Part shown: positions 11,801 through 25,890 of the stretch, piece after piece
How the letters are laid out: the number at the start of each line of letters is the position of its first letter
How positions within the stretch are numbered: the stretch's first letter is position 1
Source: Ianthella basta
Taxonomy: Eukaryota > Porifera > Demospongiae > Verongiida > Ianthellidae
NCBI GenBank assembly: GCA_964019415.1
Contig: OZ025879.1
Coordinates: 1 to 64,000 of the forward strand
DNA length: 64,000 nt
Direction: 5' to 3'
The notes under the pieces: model-generated
Database searches by the model: none
Seen by the model: only the letters and a program-made list of their open reading frames with translations
What the model was told of the DNA's origin: nothing
Program-made: the position numbers and the translations under genes

Positions 11801-14599
11801 TGCCAAATCTTACCTTGTCATATCTCGCCAAATCTTGCCAAATCTTACATTGTCATATGTTCCCAAATCATGCCTAATCTTACCTTGTCATATCTTGCCA
11901 AATCTTGCCAAATCTTACCTTATCGTATCTTGCCAAATCTTGCCAAATCTTACCATGTCATATTTTGCCAAATCTTGCCTAATCTTACTTTTTCATATCT
12001 TGCCAAATCTTGCTTAATCTTACCTTGTCATATCTTGCCAAATCTTGCCAAATCTTACTTTGTCAAATCTCGCCAAATCTTGCCAAATCTTGCCAAATCT
12101 TACCTTGTCATATCTTGCCTACTCTTGCCAGATCTTACCTTCATATCTTACCAAATTTTGCCTAAACTTACCTTGTCATATCTTGCCTAAACTTGCTTAA
12201 TCTTACCTAGTCATATCTTGCTTAATCTTGCTAAATCTTACCTTGTCATATCTTGCCAAATGTTGCCTAATCTTACTTTTTCATATCTTGCCAAATCTTG
12301 CTTAATCTTACCTTGTCATATCTTGCCAAATCTTGCCAAATCTTACCTTGTCATATCTTGCCTAATCTTGCCAAGTCTTACCTTGTCATATCTTGCCAAA
12401 TCTTGCCTGATCTTACCTTTTCAGATCTTGCCAAATCTTGCAAAGCCTTACCTTTAAGTTGTCATATCTGGCCAAATCTTGCCTATTCTTACTTTTTCAT
12501 ATCTTGCCAAATCTTGACTAATCTTACCTTGTCATATCTTGCCAAATCTTGCCTAATCTTACCTTGTCATATCTTGCCAAATCTTGCCAAATCTTACCTT
12601 GTCATATCTCGCCAAATCTTGCCAAATCTTACATTGTCATATCTTGCCAAATCTTGCCTAATCTTACCTTGACGTATCTTGCCAAATCTTGCCAAATCTT
12701 ACCTTGTCGTATCTTGCCAAATCTTGCCAAATCTTTCCATGTCATTTTTTACCAAATCTTGCCTAATCTTACTTTTTTATTTCTTGCCAAATCTTGCTTA
12801 ATCTTACCTTGTCATATCTAGCCAAATCTTGCCAAATCTTACCTTGTCATATCTTACCAATTCTTTCCAATTCTTACCTTGTCATATCTTACCAAATCTT
12901 ACTTATAATCTTACCTTCATATCTTGCCAAATCTTGCCAAAACTTATCTTGTCATATCTTGCCAAATCTTGCCAAATATTACCTTGTCAGATCTTACCTA
13001 ATCTTGCCAAATCTTACCTTGTCATATCTTGCCAAATCTTGCCTGATCTTACCTTGTCATATCTTGCCAAATCTTGCCAAGTCTTACCTTTAACTTATCA
13101 TATCTTGCCAAATCTTGACAAATCTTACTTTTTCATATTTTGCCAAATCTTGCTTAATCTTACCTTGTCATATCTTGCCAAATCTTGACAAATCTTACTT
13201 TTTCATATTTTGCCAAATCTTGCTTAATCTTACCTTGTCATATCTTGCCAAATCTTGCCAAATCTCACTTTGTCATATCTCGCCAAATCTTGCCAAATCT
13301 TGCCAAATCTTACCTTGTCATATCTTGCCTACACCTGCCAAATCTTACCTTCATATCTTGCCAAATTTTGCCTAAATTTACCTTGTCATATCTTGCCAAA
13401 TCTTGCCAAATCTTATCTTGTCATATCTTGCCAAATCTTGCCAAATCTTACCATGTAATATCTTTCCAAATCTTGCCTAATCTCACTTTTTCATATCTTG
13501 ACAAATCTTGCATAATCTTACCATGTCATATCTTGCCAAATCTTGCCTAATCTTACCTTGTCATATCTTACCAAATCTTGCTTAATCTTACCTTGTCATA
13601 TCTTGTCAAATCTTGCCAAATATTACCTTGTCATATCTTGTCAAATCTTGCCAAATCTTACCTTGGCATATCTTACCAAATCTTACATAATCTTACCTTG
13701 TCATATCTTGCCAAATCTTGCTGAATCTTACCATGTCATATCTTGCCAAATCTTGCCAAATCTTACCTTGTCATATCTTGCCAAATCTTGCCAAATCTTA
13801 CCTTGTCATATCTTGCCTAATCTTGTCAAATCTTACTTTGTCATATCTTGCCAAATCTTGCCTGATCTTACCTTGACATATCTTGCCAAATCTTGCCAAG
13901 CCTTACCTTTAAGTTGTCATATCTTGCCAAATCTTGACTAATCTTACCTTGTCATATCTTGCCAAATTTTGCCAAATCTTACCTTGTCATATCTCGCCAA
14001 ATCTTGCCAAATCTTACATTGTCATATCTTGCCAAATCTTGCCTAATCGTACCTTGTCATATCTTGCCAAATCTTGCCAAATCTTACCTTGTCATATCTT
14101 GCCAAATCTTGCCAAATCTTACCATGTCATATTTTGCCAAATATTGCCTAATCTCACTTTTTCATTTCTTACCAAATCTTGCTTAATCTTACCTTATCCT
14201 ATCTTGCCAAATCTTGCCAAATCTTACTTTGTCATATCTCGCCAAATCTTGCCAAATCTTTCCAAATCTTACCTTGTCATATCTTCCCTACTCTTGCCAA
14301 ATCTTACCTTCATATCTTACCAAATCTTGCTTAATCTTACCTTGTCATATTTGCCAAATCTTTCCAAATCTTATTTTGTCATATCTTGCCAAATCTTGCC
14401 AAATATTACCTTGTCATATCTTGCCAAATCTTGCCAAATCTTACCTTAGCATATCTTACCAAATCTTGCCTAATCTTACCTTGTCATATCTTGCCTAATC
14501 TTGCCAAATCTTACCTTGTCATATCTTCCAAATCTTACCATGTAATATCTTGCCAAATCTAGCCTAATCTAACTTTTTCATATCTTGCCAAATCTTGCT

Positions 14600-17500
14600 T
14601 ATTCTTACCTTGTCATATCTTGCCAAATCTTGCCAAATCTTACCATGTCATATCTTACCAAATCTTGCCAAATCTTACCTGTTCATATCTTACCAAATCT
14701 TGCTTAATCTTACCTTGTCATATGTTGCCAAATCTTGCCAAATCTTATCTTGTCATATCTTGCCAAATCTTGCCAAATATTACCTTGTCATATCTTGCCA
14801 AATCTTGCCAAATCTTACCTTGGCATATCTTACCAAATCTTGCCTAATCTTACCTTGTCCTATCTTGCCTAATCTTGCCAAATCTTACCTTGTCATATCT
14901 TGCCAAATCTTGCCGAATCTTACCTTGTCATATCTTGCCAAATCTTCCCAAATCTTACCTTGTCATATCTTGCCTAAACTTGCCAAATCTTACCTTGTCT
15001 TATCTTGCCAAATCTTGCCTGATCTTACAATGTCATATCTTGCCAAATCTTGCCAAGCCTTACCTTTAAGTTGTCATATTTTGCCAAATCTTGCCTATTC
15101 TTACTTTTTCATATCTTGCCAAATCTTGACTAATCTTACCTTGTCATATCTTGCCAAATCTTGCCAAATCTTACGTTGTCATATCTCGCCAAATCTTGCC
15201 AAATCTTACCTTGTCATATCTCGCCAAATCATGCCAAATCTTACCTTGTCATATCTTACCAAATCTTGCCAAATCTTACCATGTCATATTTTGGCTAATC
15301 TTGCCTAATCTTACTTTTTCATATCTTGCCAAATTTTGCTTAATCTTACCTTGTCATATCTTGCCAAATCTTACCTTGTCATATCTTGCCAAATCTTTCC
15401 AATTCTCACCTTGTCATATCTTACCAAATCTTGCTTTTAATCTTTCCTTCATATCTTGCCAAATCTTGCCAAATCTTACCAAATATTACCTTGTCATATC
15501 TTGCCTAATCTTGCCAAATCTTACCTTGTCATATCTTGCCAAATCTTGCCTGATCTTACCTTGTCATATCTTGCCAAATCTTGCCAAGTCTTACCTTTAA
15601 CTTATCATATCTTGCCAAATCTTGACAAATCTTGCTTTTTCATATCTTGCCAAATCTTGCTTAATCTTACCTTTGTCATATCTTGCCAAATCTTACCAAA
15701 TCTTACTTTGTCATATCTCGCCAAATCTTGCCAAATCTTGCCAAATCTTACCTTGTCATATCTTGCCTACTCTTGCCAAATCTTACCTTCATATCTTACC
15801 AAATCTTGCCTAAACTTACCTTGTCATGTCTTACCTAATCTTGCTTAATCTTTCCTTGTCATATCTTGCCAAATCTTGCCTAATCTTACCTTGTCATATC
15901 TTGCCTAATCTTGCCAAATCTTGACATATCTTGCCAAATCTTGCCAAATCTTACCATGTAATATCTTGCCAAATCTTACTTTTTCATATCTTGCCAAATC
16001 TTGCCATATCTTGCCATATCTTACCTTGTCATATCTTGCCTACTCTTGCCAAATCTTACCTTCATATCTTACCAAATTTTGCCTAAACTTACCTTGTCAT
16101 ATCTTGCCTAGACTTGCTTAATCTTACCTTGTCATTTCTTGCCAAATCTTACCAAATATTACCTTGTCATATCTTGCCAAATCTTGCCTAATCTTACCTT
16201 GTCATATCTTACCAAATCTTGCTTAATCTTACCTTGTCATATTTGCCAAATCTTTCCAAATCTTATTTTGTCATATCTTGCCAAATCTTGCCAAATATTA
16301 CTTTGTCATATCTTGCCAAATCTTGCCAAATCTTACCTTGGCATATCTTACCAAATCTTGCCTAATCTTACCTTGTCATATCTTGCCTAATCTTGCCAAA
16401 TCTTACCTTGTCATATCTTGCCAAATCTTGCCAAATCTTACCATGTAATATCTTGCAAAATCTTGCCTAATCTTACTTTTTCATGTCTTGCCAAATCTTG
16501 CATAATCTTACCTTGTCATATCTTGCCAAATCTTGCCAAATCTTACCATGTCATATCTTGCCAAATCTTGCCAAATCTTACCTTGGCATATCTTACCAAA
16601 TCTTGCTTAATCTTACCTTGTCATAGTTGCCAAATCTTGCCAAATCTTATCTTGTCATATCTTGCCAAATCTTGCCAAATATTACCTTGTCATATCTTGC
16701 CAAATCTTGCCAAATCTTACCTTGGCATATCTTACCAAATCTTGCCTAATCTTACCTTGTCGTATCTTGCCTAATCTTGCCAAATCTTACCTTGTCATAT
16801 CTTGCCAAATCTTGCCGAATCTTACCTTGTCATATCTTGCCAAATCTTCCCAAATCTTACCTTGTCATATCTTGCCTAAACTTGCCAAATCTTACCTTGT
16901 CATATCTTGCCAAATCTTGCCTGATCTTACCATGTCATATCTTGCCAAATCTTGCCAAGACTTACCTTTAAGTTGTCATATTTTGCCAAATCTTGCCTAT
17001 TCTTACTTTACTAATCTTACCTTGTCATATCTTGCCAAATCTTGCCAAATCTTACCTTGTCATATCTCGCCAAATCTTGCCAAATCTTACATTGTCATAT
17101 CTTGCCAAATTTTGCCTAATCTTACCTTGTCATATCTTGCCAAATCTTGCCTAATCTTACCTTGTCATATCTTACCAAATCTTGCCAAATCTTACCATGT
17201 CATATTTTGCTAAATCTTGCCTAATCTTACTTTTTCATATCTTGCCAAATCTTGCTTAATCTTACCTTGTCATATCTTGCCAAAACTTGCCAAATCTTAC
17301 CTTGTCATATCTTGCCAAATCATTCCAATTCTTACCTTGTCATATCTTACCAAATCTTGTTTTAATCTTTCCTTCATATCTTGCCAAATCTTGCCAAATC
17401 TTACCAAATATTACCTTGTCATATCTTGCCTAATCTTGCCAAATCTTACCATGTCATATCTTGCCAAATCTTGCCAAATCTTACCTTGTCATATCTAACC

Positions 17501-20500
17501 AAATCTTGCTTAATCTTACCTTGTCATAGTTGCCAAATCTTGCCAAATCTTATCTTGTCATATCTTGCCAAATCTTGCCAAATATTACCTTGTCATATCT
17601 TGCCAAATCTTGCCAAATCTTACCTTGGCATATCTTACCAAATCTTGCCTAATCTTACCTTGTCGTATCTTGCCTAATCTTGCCAAATCTTACCTTGTCA
17701 TATCTTGCCAAATCTTGCCGAATCTTACCTTGTCATATCTTGCCAAATCTTCCCAAATCTTACCTTGTCATATCTTGCCTAAACTTGCCAAATCTTACCT
17801 TGTCATATCTTGCCAAATCTTGCCTGATCTTACCATGTCATATCTTGCAAAATCTTGCCAAGACTTACCTTTAAGTTGTCATATTTTGCCAAATCTTGCC
17901 TATTCTTACTTTTTCATATCTTGCCAAATCTTGACTATTCTTACCTTGTCATATCTTGCCAAATCTTGCTAAATCTTATCTTGTCATATCTCGCCAAATC
18001 TTGCCAAATCTTACATTGTCATATCTTGCCAAATTTTGCCTAATCTTACCTTGTCATATCTTGCCAAATCTTGCCAAATCTTACCTTGTCATATCTTACC
18101 AAATCTTGCCAAATCTTTACATTTCATATTTTGCCAAATCTTGCCTAATCTTACTTTTTCATATCTTGTCAAATCTTGCTTAATCTTACCTTGTCATATC
18201 TTGCCAAATCTTACCTTGTCATATCTTGCCAAATCTTTCCAATTCTTACCTTGTCATATCTTACCAAATCTTGCTTTTAATCTTTCCTTCATATCTTGCC
18301 AAATCTTACCAAATCTTACCAAATATTACCTTGTCATATCTTGCCTAATCTTGCCAAATCTTACCATGTCATATCTTGCCAAATCTTGCCAAATCTTACC
18401 TGTTCATATCTTACCAAATCTTGCTTAATCTTACCTTGTCATAGTTGCCAAATCTTGCCAAATCTTATCTTGTCATATCTTGCCAAATCTTGCCAAATAT
18501 TACCTTGTCATATCTTGCCAAATCTTGCCAAATCTTACCTTGGCATATCTTACCAAATCTTGCCTAATCTTACCTTGTCGTATCTTGCCTAATCTTGCCA
18601 AATCTTACCTTGTCATATCTTGCCAAATCTTGCCGAATCTTACCTTGTCATATCTTGCCAAATCTTCCCAAATCTTACCTTGTCATATCTTGCCTAAACT
18701 TGCCAAATCTTACCTTGTCATATCTTGCCAAATCTTGCCAAATCTAACCTTGTCATATCTTGCCAAATCTTACCTTGTCATATCTTGCCAAATCTTGCCA
18801 AATCTTACCTTGGCATATCTTACCAAATCTTGCCTAATCTTACCTTGTCATATCTTGCATAATCTTGCCAAATCTTATCTTGGCATATCTTGCCAAATCT
18901 TGCCGAATCTTACCTTGTCATATCTTGCCAAATTTTGCCAAATCTTACCTTGTCATATATTGCCTAATCTTGCCTAATCTTATTTTGTCATATCTTGCCA
19001 AATCTTTCTTGATCTTACCTTGTCATATCTTGCCAAATTTTGCCAAGCCTTACCTTTAAGTTGTCATATCTTGCCAAATCTTGCCTATTCTTACTTTTTC
19101 ATATCTTGCCAAATCTTGACTAATCTTACCTTGTCATATCTTGCCAAATCTTGCCAAATTTTACCTTGTCATATCTTGCCAAATCTTGCCTAAACTTACC
19201 TTGTCATTTATTACCAAATCTTGCCAAATCTTACCTTGTCATATCTTGCCAAATCTTGCCTAATCTTACCTTGTCATATCTTGCCAAATCTTGCCAAATC
19301 TTACCTTGTCATATCTTGCCTACTCTTGCCAAATCTTACCTTCATATCTTACCAAATCTTGCCTAAACTTACCTTGTCATGTCTTACCTAATCTTGCTTA
19401 ATCTTTACTTGTCATATCTTGCCAAATCTTGCCAAATATTACCTTGTCATATCTTGCCAAATCTTGCCTAATCTTACCTTGTCATATCTTGCCAAATCTT
19501 GCCTAATCTTACCTTGTCATATCTTGCCTAATCTTGCCAAATCTTGACATATCTTGCCAAATCTTGCCAAATCTTACCATGTAATATCTTGCCAAATCTT
19601 ACTTTTTCATATCTTGCCAAATCTTGCCAAATCTTGCCATATCTTACCTTGTCATATCTTGCCTACTCTTGCCAAATCTTACCTTCATATCTTATCAAAT
19701 TTTGCCTAAACTTACCTTGTCATATCTTGCCTAGACTTGCTTAATCTTACCTTGTCATTTCTTGCCATATCTTACCAAATATTACCTTGTCATATCTTGC
19801 CAAATCTTGCCTAATCTTACCTTGTCATATCTTGCCAAATCTTGCCAAATCTTACCTTGTCATATCTTGCCAAATCTTGCCAAATCTTACCATGTAATTT
19901 CTTGCCAAATCTTGCCTAATCTTACTTTTTCATATCTTGCCAAATCTTGCTTAATCTTACCTTTTCATATATTGCCAAATCTTGCCAAATCTTACCTTGT
20001 CATATCTTACCAAATCTTGCCAAATCTTTACATGTCATATTTTGCCAAATCTTGCCTAATCTTACTTTTTCATATCTTGTCAAATCTTGCTTAATCTTAC
20101 CTTGTCATATCTTGCCAAATCTTACCTTGTCATATCTTGCCAAATCTTTCCAATTCTTACCTTGTCATATCTTACCAAATCTTGCTTTTAATCTTTCCTT
20201 CATATCTTGCCAAATCTTACCAAATCTTACCAAATATTACCTTGTCATATCTTGCCTAATCTTGCCAAATCTTACCATGTCATATCTTGCCAAATCTTGC
20301 CAAATCTTACCTGTTCATATCTTACCAAATCTTGCTTAATCTTACCTTGTCATAGTTGCCAAATCTTGCCAAATCTTATCTTGTCATATCTTGCCAAATC
20401 TTGCAAAATATTACCTTGTCATATCTTGCCAAATCTTGCCAAATCTTACCTTGGCATATCTTACCAAATCTTGCCTAATCTTACCTTGTCGTATCTTGCC

Positions 20501-23500
20501 TAATCTTGCCAAATCTTACCTTGTCATATCTTGCCAAATCTTGCCGAATCTTACCTTGTCATATCTTGCCAAATCTTCCCAAATCTTACCTTGTCATATC
20601 TTGCCTAAACTTGCCAAATCTTACCTTGTCATATCTTGCCAAATCTTGCCAAATCTAATCTTGTCATATCTTGCCAAATCTTACCTTGTCATATCTTGCC
20701 AAATCTTGCCAAATCTTACCTTGGCATATCTTACCAAATCTTGCCTAATCTTACCTTGTCATATCTTGCATAATCTTGCCAAATCTTATCTTGGCATATC
20801 TTGCCAAATCTTGCCGAATCTTACCTTGTCATATCTTGCCAAATTTTGCCAAATCTTACCTTGTCATATATTGCCTAATCTTGCCTAATCTTATTTTGTC
20901 ATATCTTGCCAAATCTTTCTTGATCTTACCTTGTCATATCTTGCCAAATTTTGCCAAGCCTTACCTTTAAGTTGTCATATCTTGCCAAATCTTGCCTATT
21001 CTTACTTTTTCATATCTTGCCAAATCTTGACTAATCTTACCTTGTCATATCTTGCCAAATCTTGCCAAATTTTACCTTGTCATATCTTGCCAAATCTTGC
21101 CTAAACTTACCTTGTCATTTATTACCAAATCTTGCCAAATCTTACCTTGTCATATCTTGCCAAATCTTGCCTAATCTTACCTTGTCATATCTTGCCAAAT
21201 CTTGCCAAATCTTACCTTGTCATATCTTGCCTACTCTTGCCAAATCTTACCTTCATATCTTACCAAATCTTGCCTAAACTTACCTTGTCATGTCTTACCT
21301 AATCTTGCTTAATCTTTACTTGTCATATCTTGCCAAATCTTGCCAAATATTACCTTGTCATATCTTGCCAAATCTTGCCTAATCTTACCTTGTCATATCT
21401 TGCCAAATCTTGCCTAATCTTACCTTGTCATATCTTGCCTAATCTTGCCAAATCTTGACATATCTTGCCAAATCTTGCCAAATCTTACCATGTAATATCT
21501 TGCCAAATCTTACTTTTTCATATCTTGCCAAATCTTGCCAAATCTTGCCATATCTTACCTTGTCATATCTTGCCTACTCTTGCCAAATCTTACCTTCATA
21601 TCTTATCAAATTTTGCCTAAACTTACCTTGTCATATCTTGCCTAGACTTGCTTAATCTTACCTTGTCATTTCTTGCCATATCTTACCAAATATTACCTTG
21701 TCATATCTTGCCAAATCTTGCCTAATCTTACCTTGTCATATCTTGCCAAATCTTGCCAAATCTTACCTTGTCATATCTTGCCAAATCTTGCCAAATCTTA
21801 CCATGTAATTTCTTGCCAAATCTTGCCTAATCTTACTTTTTCATATCTTGCCAAATCTTGCTTAATCTTACCTTTTCATATATTGCCAAATCTTGCCAAA
21901 TATTACCTTGTCATATCTTGCCAAATCTTGCCAAATCTTACCTTGTCATATCTTACCAAATCTTGCTTAATCTTACCTTGTCATATTTGCCAAATCTTTC
22001 CAAATCTTATTTTGTCATATCTTGCCAAATCTTGCCAAATATTACCTTGTCATATCTTGCCAAATCTTGCCAAATCTTACCTTGGCATATCTTACCAAAT
22101 CTTGCCTAATCTTACCTTGTCATATCTTGCCTAATCTTGCCAAATCTTACCTTGTCATATCTTGCCAAATCTTGCCAAATCTTACCATGTAATATCTTGC
22201 AAAATCTTGCCTAATCTTACTTTTTCATGTCTTGCCAAATCTTGCATAATCTTACCTTGTCATATCTTGCCAAATCTTGCCAAATCTTACCATGTCATAT
22301 CTTGCCAAATCTTGCCAAATCTTACCTTGTCATATCTTACCAAATCTTGCTTAATCTTACCTTGTCATAGTTGCCAAATCTTGCCAAATCTTATCTTGTC
22401 ATATCTTGCCAAATCTTGCCAAATATTACCTTGTCATATCTTGCCAAATCTTGCCAAATCTTACCTTGGCATATCTTACCAAATCTTGCCTAATCTTACC
22501 TTGTCGTATCTTGCCTAATCTTGCCAAATCTTACCTTGTCATATCTTGCCAAATCTTGCCGAATCTTACCTTGTCATATCTTGCCAAATCTTCCCAAATC
22601 TTACCTTGTCATATCTTGCCTAAACTTGCCAAATCTTACCTTGTCATATCTTGCCAAATCTTGCCTGATCTTACCATGTCATATCTTGCCAAATCTTGCC
22701 AAGACTTACCTTTAAGTTGTCATATTTTGCCAAATCTTGCCTATTCTTACTTTTTCATATCTTGCCAAATCTTGACTAATCTTACCTTGTCATATCTTGC
22801 CAAATCTTGCCAAATCTTACCTTGTCATATCTCGCCAAATCTTGCCAAATCTTACATTGTCATATCTTGCCAAATTTTGCCTAATCTTACCTTGTCATAT
22901 CTTGCCAAATCTTGCCTAATCTTACCTTGTCATATCTTACCAAATCTTGCCAAATCTTACCATGTCATATTTTGCCAAATCTTGCCTAATCTTACTTTTT
23001 CATATCTTGCCAAATCTTGCTTAATCTTACCTTGTCATATCTTGCCAAATCTTGCCAAATCTTACCTTGTCATATCTTGCCAAATCATTCCAATTCTTAC
23101 CTTGTCATATCTTACCAAATCTTGTTTTTAATCTTTCCTTCATATCTTGCCAAATCTTGCCAAATCTTACCAAACATTACTTTGTCATATCTTGCCTAAT
23201 CTTGCCAAATCTTACCATGTCATATCTTGCCAAATCTTGCCAAATCTTACCTTGTCATATCTAACCAAATCTTGCTTAATCTTACCTTGTCATAGTTGCC
23301 AAATCTTGCCAAATCTTATCTTGTCATATCTTGCCAAATCTTGCCAAATATTACCTTGTCATATCTTGCCAAATCTTGCCAAATCTTACCTTGGCATATC
23401 TTACCAAATCTTGCCTAATCTTACCTTGTCGTATCTTGCCTAATCTTGTCAAATCTTACCTTGTCATATCTTGCCAAATCTTGCCGAATCTTACCTTGTC

Positions 23501-24960
23501 ATATCTTGCCAAATCTTCCCAAATCTTACCTTGTCATATCTTGCCTAAACTTGCCAAATCTTACCTTGTCATATCTTGCCAAATCTTGCCTGATCTTACC
23601 ATGTCATATCTTGCCAAATCTTGCCAAGACTTACCTTTAAGTTGTCATATTTTGCCAAATCTTGCCTATTCTTACTTTTTCATATCTTGCCAAATCTTGA
23701 CTATTCTTACCTTGTCATATCTTGCCAAATCTTGCTAAATCTTATCTTGTCATATCTCGCCAAATCTTGCCAAATCTTACATTGTCATATCTTGCCAAAT
23801 TTTGCCTAATCTTACCTTGTCATATCTTGCCAAATCTTGCCAAATCTTACCTTGTCATATCTTACCAAATCTTGCCAAATCTTACCATGTCATATTTTGC
23901 CAAATCTTGCCTAATCTTACTTTTTCATATCTTGCCAAATCTTGCTTAATCTTACCTTGTCATATCTTGCCAAATCTTCCCAAATCTTACCTTGTCATAT
24001 CTTGCCAAATCTTTCCAATTCTTACCTTGTCATATCTTACCAAATCTTGCTTTTAATCTTTCCTTCATATCTTGCCAAATCTTGCCAAATCTTACCAAAC
24101 ATTACCTTGTCATATCTTGCCTAATCTTGCCAAATCTTACCCTGTCATATCTTGCCAAATCTTGCCAAATCTTACCTGTTCATATCTTACCAAATCTTGC
24201 TTAATCTTACCTTGTCATAGTTGCCAAATCTTGCCAAATCTTATCTTGTCATATCTTGCCAAATCTTGCCAAATATTACCTTGTCATATCTTGCCAAATC
24301 TTGCCAAATCTTACCTTGGCATATCTTACCAAATCTTGCCTAATCTTACCTTGTCGTATCTTGCCTAATCTTGCCAAATCTTACCTTGTCATATCTTGCC
24401 AAATCTTGCCGAATCTTACCTTGTCATATCTTGCCAAATCTTCCCAAATCTTACCTTGTCATATCTTGCCTAAACTTGCCAAATCTTACCTTGTCATATC
24501 TTGCCAAATCTTGCCTGATCTTACCATGCCATATCTTGCCAAATCTTGCCAAGCCTTACCTTTAAGTTGTCATATTTTGCCAAATCTTGCCTAATCTTAC
24601 TTTTTCATATCTTGCCTAATCTTGCTTAATCTTACCTTGTCATATCTTGCAAAATCTTGCCAATCTTACCTTGTCATATCTTGCCAATTCTTGCCTAATC
24701 TTACCTTGTCATATCTTGCCAAATCTTGCTTAATCTTACCTTGTCATATCTTGCCAAATCTTGCCAAATCTAATCTTGTCATATCTTGCCAAATCTTACC
24801 TTGTCATATCTTGCCAAATCTTGCCAAATCTTACCTTGGCATATCTTACCAAATCTTGCCTAATCTTACCTTGTCATATCTTGCATAATCTTGCCAAATC
24901 TTATCTTGGCATATCTTGCCAAATCTTGCCGAATCTTACCTTGTCATATCTTGCCAAATT
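14600..24960 (+). repeat. ~0.9-kb higher-order repeat of array A
   Basis: A block with the same succession of unit variants starts at about 16,662, 17,565, 18,480, 20,391, 22,406, 23,331 and 24,256, giving spacings of 903, 915, 1,911, 2,015, 925 and 925 bp. A more diverged version sits near 14,750. One block is about 26 of the 35-bp units, the usual hierarchy of a satellite with higher-order repeats. Larger re-duplication is visible: 16.1-18.2 kb resembles 22.0-23.9 kb at offsets of 5,744-5,766 bp. Confidence 0.7.
18070..21891 (+). repeat. 1,911-bp tandem duplication in array A
   Basis: Rare strings such as AAATCTTTAC (18,111 and 20,022), TCATAGTTGCC, and GACATATC (about 19,547 and 21,458) recur at exactly 1,911 bp. 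Scattered single-base differences exist (for example TTTCATATT against TGTCATATT at about 18,122/20,033). The second copy ends near 21,891, where the sequence departs. Confidence 0.8.
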
Positions 24961-25742
24961 TTGCCAAATCTTACCTTGTCATATATTGCCTAATCTTGCC
25001 TAATCTTATTTTGTCATATTTTGCCAAATCTTTCTTGATCTTACCTTGTCATATCTTGCCAAATTTTGCCAAGCCTTACCTTTAAGTTGTCATATCTTGC
25101 CAAATCTTGCCTATTCTTACTTTTTCATATCTTGCCAAATCTTGACTAATCTTACCTTGTCATATCTTGCCAAATCTTGCCAAATTTTACCTTGTCATAT
25201 CTTGCCAAATCTTGCCTAAACTTACCTTGTCATTTATTACCAAATCTTGCCAAATCTTACCTTGTCATATCTTGCCAAATCTTGCCTAATCTTACCTTTT
25301 CATATCTTGCCAAATCTTGCCAAATCTTACCTTGTCATATCTTACCAAATCTTGCCAAATCTTACCTTGTCATATCTTACCAAATCTTGCCAAATCTTAC
25401 CCTGTCATATCTTGCCAAAACTTGCCTAATCTTACTTTTTCATATCTTGCTAAATCTTGCTTAATCTTACCTTGTCATATCTTGCCAAATCTTTCCAATT
25501 CTTACCTTGTCATATCTTACCAAATCTTGCTTAATCTTACCTTCATATCTTGCCAAATCTTGCCAAATCTTATCTTGTCATATCTTGTCAAATCTTGCCA
25601 AATATTACCTTGTCATATCTTGCCAAATCTTGCCAAATCTTACCTTGTCATATCTTGCCAAATCTTGCCGAATCTTGCCAAATCTTACCATGTAATATCT
25701 TGCCAAATCTTGCCTAATCTTACTTTTTCATATCTTGCCAAA

Positions 25743-25890
25743 TTCTTGCTTAATCTTACCTTGTCATATCTTGCCAAATCTTGCTATATCTTGCCTCATC
25801 TTGCTATTTCTTGCCTCAAGATGAGGCAAGATATAGCAAGATTAAGCAAGATGAGGCAAGATATGACAAGGTAAGATTAAGCAAGATGAG
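25743..25890. repeat. Palindromic junction where the array changes strand
   Basis: The left arm contains TTGCTTAATCTTACC, TTGTCATATCTTGCC and CTATATCTTGCCTCAT. The right arm contains their reverse complements in mirror order (ATGAGGCAAGATATAG, GGCAAGATATGACAA, GGTAAGATTAAGCAA). The arms match over about 65-70 bp with a 10-bp shift, meeting around 25,819. Left of it the plus strand reads CTTGCC; right of it, GGCAAG. This is the breakpoint of an inversion or head-to-head fusion. Confidence 0.8.

Larger units (their letters stand above)
938..25818 (+). repeat. Giant satellite array A (35-bp unit)
   Basis: The dominant unit is 35 bp: TTACCTTGTCATATC followed by two copies of TTGCCAAATC. Many units carry one or three of the 10-bp parts, and the 10-bp part varies as TTGCCTAATC, TTGCTTAATC and TTGCCGAATC. 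Everything is built in steps of 5 and 10 bp. The unit has no stop codon in any plus-strand frame and its length is not a multiple of 3, so long frames of type LPNLAKSYLVISCQIL arise by chance. No gene is supported inside. The array contains one foreign insertion (3,958-4,302) and several nested segmental duplications listed separately. Confidence 0.97.

Noticed and set aside
938..25818. CRISPR array
   Set aside because: Units are contiguous with no unique spacers, and the setting is a eukaryotic genome.
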